The notes below the pieces were generated by a model. The model made no database searches and had not been told where the DNA came from. It saw nothing but the letters and a program-made list of their open reading frames with translations. Shown piece by piece: positions 62,308 through 64,000 of a DNA stretch of 64,000 nt (position 1 is the first letter of the stretch; every line of letters starts with the position of its first letter). Made by a program: the position numbers and the translations under genes. Origin of the DNA: JBAXPV01 sp037132075. Its GTDB lineage: Bacteria; Bacteroidota; Bacteroidia; Bacteroidales; CAIXZF01. The DNA is taken from assembly GCA_037132075.1 (NCBI GenBank), contig JBAXPV010000005.1, forward strand, positions 77,064 to 141,063, read 5' to 3'.

Positions 62308-63683
62308 TGAAACAGAATAGATCATTAGCAATAAGTAGTAAAATACAGGAATGTAAAATGGCTAATATAATCGGCTTAATGGAACATGAATTTCCGGTAT
62401 CTGTTTTACCACTCAAGCAAGAAGGAGGGAAAACAAGAGATCGGGTTTTTACTGTTAATAATACATTACTGGCAATGGTTTTAACATCGGTTCAACAGGA
62501 TAAGACCTTAAAAAATTCAGTTGACTTATTTTATATGGTCCATCAAAAGCATACGATTCAAGCACGAGAGGCACTGAAACAAAGCATAAGGGCTGAAAAA
62601 CAAGAAGATAGCAAATCAGTTAAGACGGCAGGGCGTCCAAAAACTTATACAACACAGTTGCCAAAGAGTTTAGAAAAAGATATATCATTAAACACAGCCG
62701 CCTATAGCAAAGCACGAGAACGTGTACCAATAGAATTAACCAAGGAACTGTTTAAAGCCAGTCGAATTGAACAAGCTGTGAATGCATATACACATTGGAA
62801 TAATTATCGCGTATTCATTGGGGATGGCACCTATTTGCAAATGCAGGATACTGAGAGTATCCGAAAAGAATATGAAGTTAAACACAATGGGATAGGCGGT
62901 CAAGGGTATCCACAAGGATTACTTGAAGTAATTATAGAGAGAGGAACTGGTCAGTTGTACGGTTTTGAACTTTCAAACAGGCATGTGAGTGAGTTATCAT
63001 TATTCTATAAAATGCTTGATGATCTCCCTGAAAAGTCTTTGCTGTTACTTGATGATTTGTATAACTGTTTTGAGATTATTACAAAATGCAGGCGTCTGGG
63101 TATTGAAATGCTAGTCCCGTCTAAAAGATTTAGAAACTATGAAGTTATAGAAAAACTGGAAGACGGAGATGAAATTATTAAGATAAAGACCCCTAAAAAT
63201 AGATCTAAGTGGCTTAATATCAAAGAAAAACATGGCGATATAGTACTAAGACGAATACAGTGCAAAAGCCCGGAAGGCATTGATTATGTATTGATAACCA
63301 CAATATTAGATAAGAATATTACAAAAGAGTCTTTTCAACTCTTGTATTTGACCAGATGGGATATTGAAATTGGTATCAGAGAAATTAAAACGGTTATGGA
63401 CATTAATGTACTCAGGTCTAAAACGCCCGAAATGGCGCTAAAAGAACTTTGTGTTTCGCTAGCCGCATATAATCTGATAAGAAAAATTATTTACGCAAGC
63501 ATAAAAGACTTGCCTTTTTTTCCCAAAGAAAATTTCATTCAAAAATTCTATACGCATAATCAGGATATTCTTATTGACAAAAAAGGAAGAGTATATAACC
63601 AATGGTCCTCTGGTCGTAGAAGAAATGAATCAATTAATATTGAAACAAATACTGCAGAAGAGAAAACCAAACAGAAAGTATAA
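62307..63683 (+). CDS. IS4-family DDE transposase, copy 2
   Basis: A 458-residue transposase identical to the copy at 21492, with Asp173, Asp250 and the YxxRxxxExxxxxxK block intact. Identity of both copies argues for recent transposition, gene conversion or an assembly duplicate; see the missing target duplication. Confidence 0.93.
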   Translation: MKQNRSLAISSKIQECKMANIIGLMEHEFPVSVLPLKQEGGKTRDRVFTVNNTLLAMVLTSVQQDKTLKNSVDLFYMVHQKHTIQAREALKQSIRAEKQEDSKSVKTAGRPKTYTTQLPKSLEKDISLNTAAYSKARERVPIELTKELFKASRIEQAVNAYTHWNNYRVFIGDGTYLQMQDTESIRKEYEVKHNGIGGQGYPQGLLEVIIERGTGQLYGFELSNRHVSELSLFYKMLDDLPEKSLLLLDDLYNCFEIITKCRRLGIEMLVPSKRFRNYEVIEKLEDGDEIIKIKTPKNRSKWLNIKEKHGDIVLRRIQCKSPEGIDYVLITTILDKNITKESFQLLYLTRWDIEIGIREIKTVMDINVLRSKTPEMALKELCVSLAAYNLIRKIIYASIKDLPFFPKENFIQKFYTHNQDILIDKKGRVYNQWSSGRRRNESINIETNTAEEKTKQKV

Positions 63684-63745
63684 GAGAATTACTAAACTTG
63701 GCAACTATAAAAAATATAAATAATAATACTATGTTAGCGCCATTA

Positions 63746-64000
63746 TTCTCCTGAAGGAGAAGGGGAGCAGATTGCCGGGAACGTATTGATTAATGCAATT
63801 ATTGATAAAATTTGAATAAAGTAATATTGAAGAAGTAATAAATCAACAATTTAGCTGTACCGCACCCCCCTTCTCCTTCAGGAGAAGGGGTCGGGGGATG
63901 AGGTGCCACAAAAAAACAAACCGAGAAAGTACAAAATCATTAATTTAGCTGTACCGCACCCCCCTTCTCCTTCAGGAGAAGGGGTCGGGGGATGAGGTGC
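63746..64000. repeat. Right flank shared with IS copy 1
   Basis: These 255 bp equal 22931-23185, including the TTCTCCTGAA duplication remnant and both 59-bp hairpin repeats. The window stops exactly where the copy-1 locus continues into the LamG gene leader (TTCAAAAACC). Confidence 0.9.

Larger units (their letters stand above)
62251..63745 (+). mobile_element. IS4-family insertion sequence, copy 2 (1495 bp)
   Basis: Appears identical to copy 1 (constant offset of 40815 bp), with both 13-bp terminal repeats. The left flank TAGATTGGGG does not equal the right flank TTCTCCTGAA, so there is no target duplication. Confidence 0.92.

Overview
The window reads as a chromosomal piece of an anaerobic or microaerotolerant member of the Bacteroidota, probably an uncultured Bacteroidales-like lineage. 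The evidence is several secreted proteins ending in type IX secretion (T9SS) sorting domains, a FecI-type sigma factor with a FecR partner, DUF3857/transglutaminase proteins, and repeated occurrences of the Bacteroidota promoter -7 element TAnnTTTG upstream of genes. No rRNA, tRNA or CRISPR array was seen.

Layout. (1) 1-2.6 kb: the end of an operon of iron-sulfur/flavin electron-transfer subunits resembling FloxABC or sulfhydrogenase beta/gamma proteins. (2) 2.6-6.6 kb: two DUF3857-transglutaminase proteins, one with an intact-looking catalytic centre and one without. (3) 6.8-10.2 kb: a small cytosolic protein, an Old Yellow Enzyme and a T9SS cargo. (4) 10.3-16.6 kb: a three-gene NuoE/NuoF/(GltD-NuoG-like) operon that best fits a Stn-type electron-bifurcating transhydrogenase linking NADH, NADPH and ferredoxin. 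(5) 16.9-21.3 kb: CreD, an outer-membrane beta-barrel protein and aminopeptidase P. (6) 21.4-22.9 kb: an intact IS4-family element with a 10-bp target duplication. (7) 23.2-30.3 kb: a LamG/T9SS protein, a Gate-domain membrane protein, a YtxH/holin-like envelope operon, DUF2752 and TM2 proteins and an aldo/keto reductase, separated by repeat-rich DNA that includes two orphan T9SS tail fragments. (8) 30.4-33.7 kb: sigma factor, FecR anti-sigma and an STN/LA_2272 surface protein. (9) 33.7-36.7 kb: START protein, a DUF2062-SDR fusion and an epimerase/reductase. (10) 36.7-41.1 kb: T9SS cargos. (11) 41.2-43.6 kb: cytochrome bd oxidase (cydAB). (12) 43.6-46.6 kb: a RelE-like toxin-antitoxin pair, two paralogous lipoproteins and a secreted cyclophilin. 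(13) 46.8-59.1 kb: a giant T9SS protein, a double zinc-ribbon protein, a GAF-REC-PPDK_N protein and a beta-propeller/dockerin-like protein. (14) 59.3-64 kb: glutamate dehydrogenase, a cytosolic cyclophilin, a small secreted protein and a second, identical IS copy running to the window end.

The physiology suggested is fermentative redox balancing (Flox-like and Stn-like complexes, NADP-type glutamate dehydrogenase) with cytochrome bd for oxygen removal, and heavy investment in T9SS-exported surface proteins.

The most unusual feature is repetitive DNA. Octamer arrays (GGCGACTG-like units) lie in frame inside two otherwise conserved proteins and supply the stop codon of a third. A 40-bp AT-rich repeat recurs 17 kb apart, and many intergenic regions hold long inverted repeats. 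The second IS copy has no target duplication and shares the right flank of the first copy to the last base of the window, which points to a repeat-induced contig end or to recombination between the copies.
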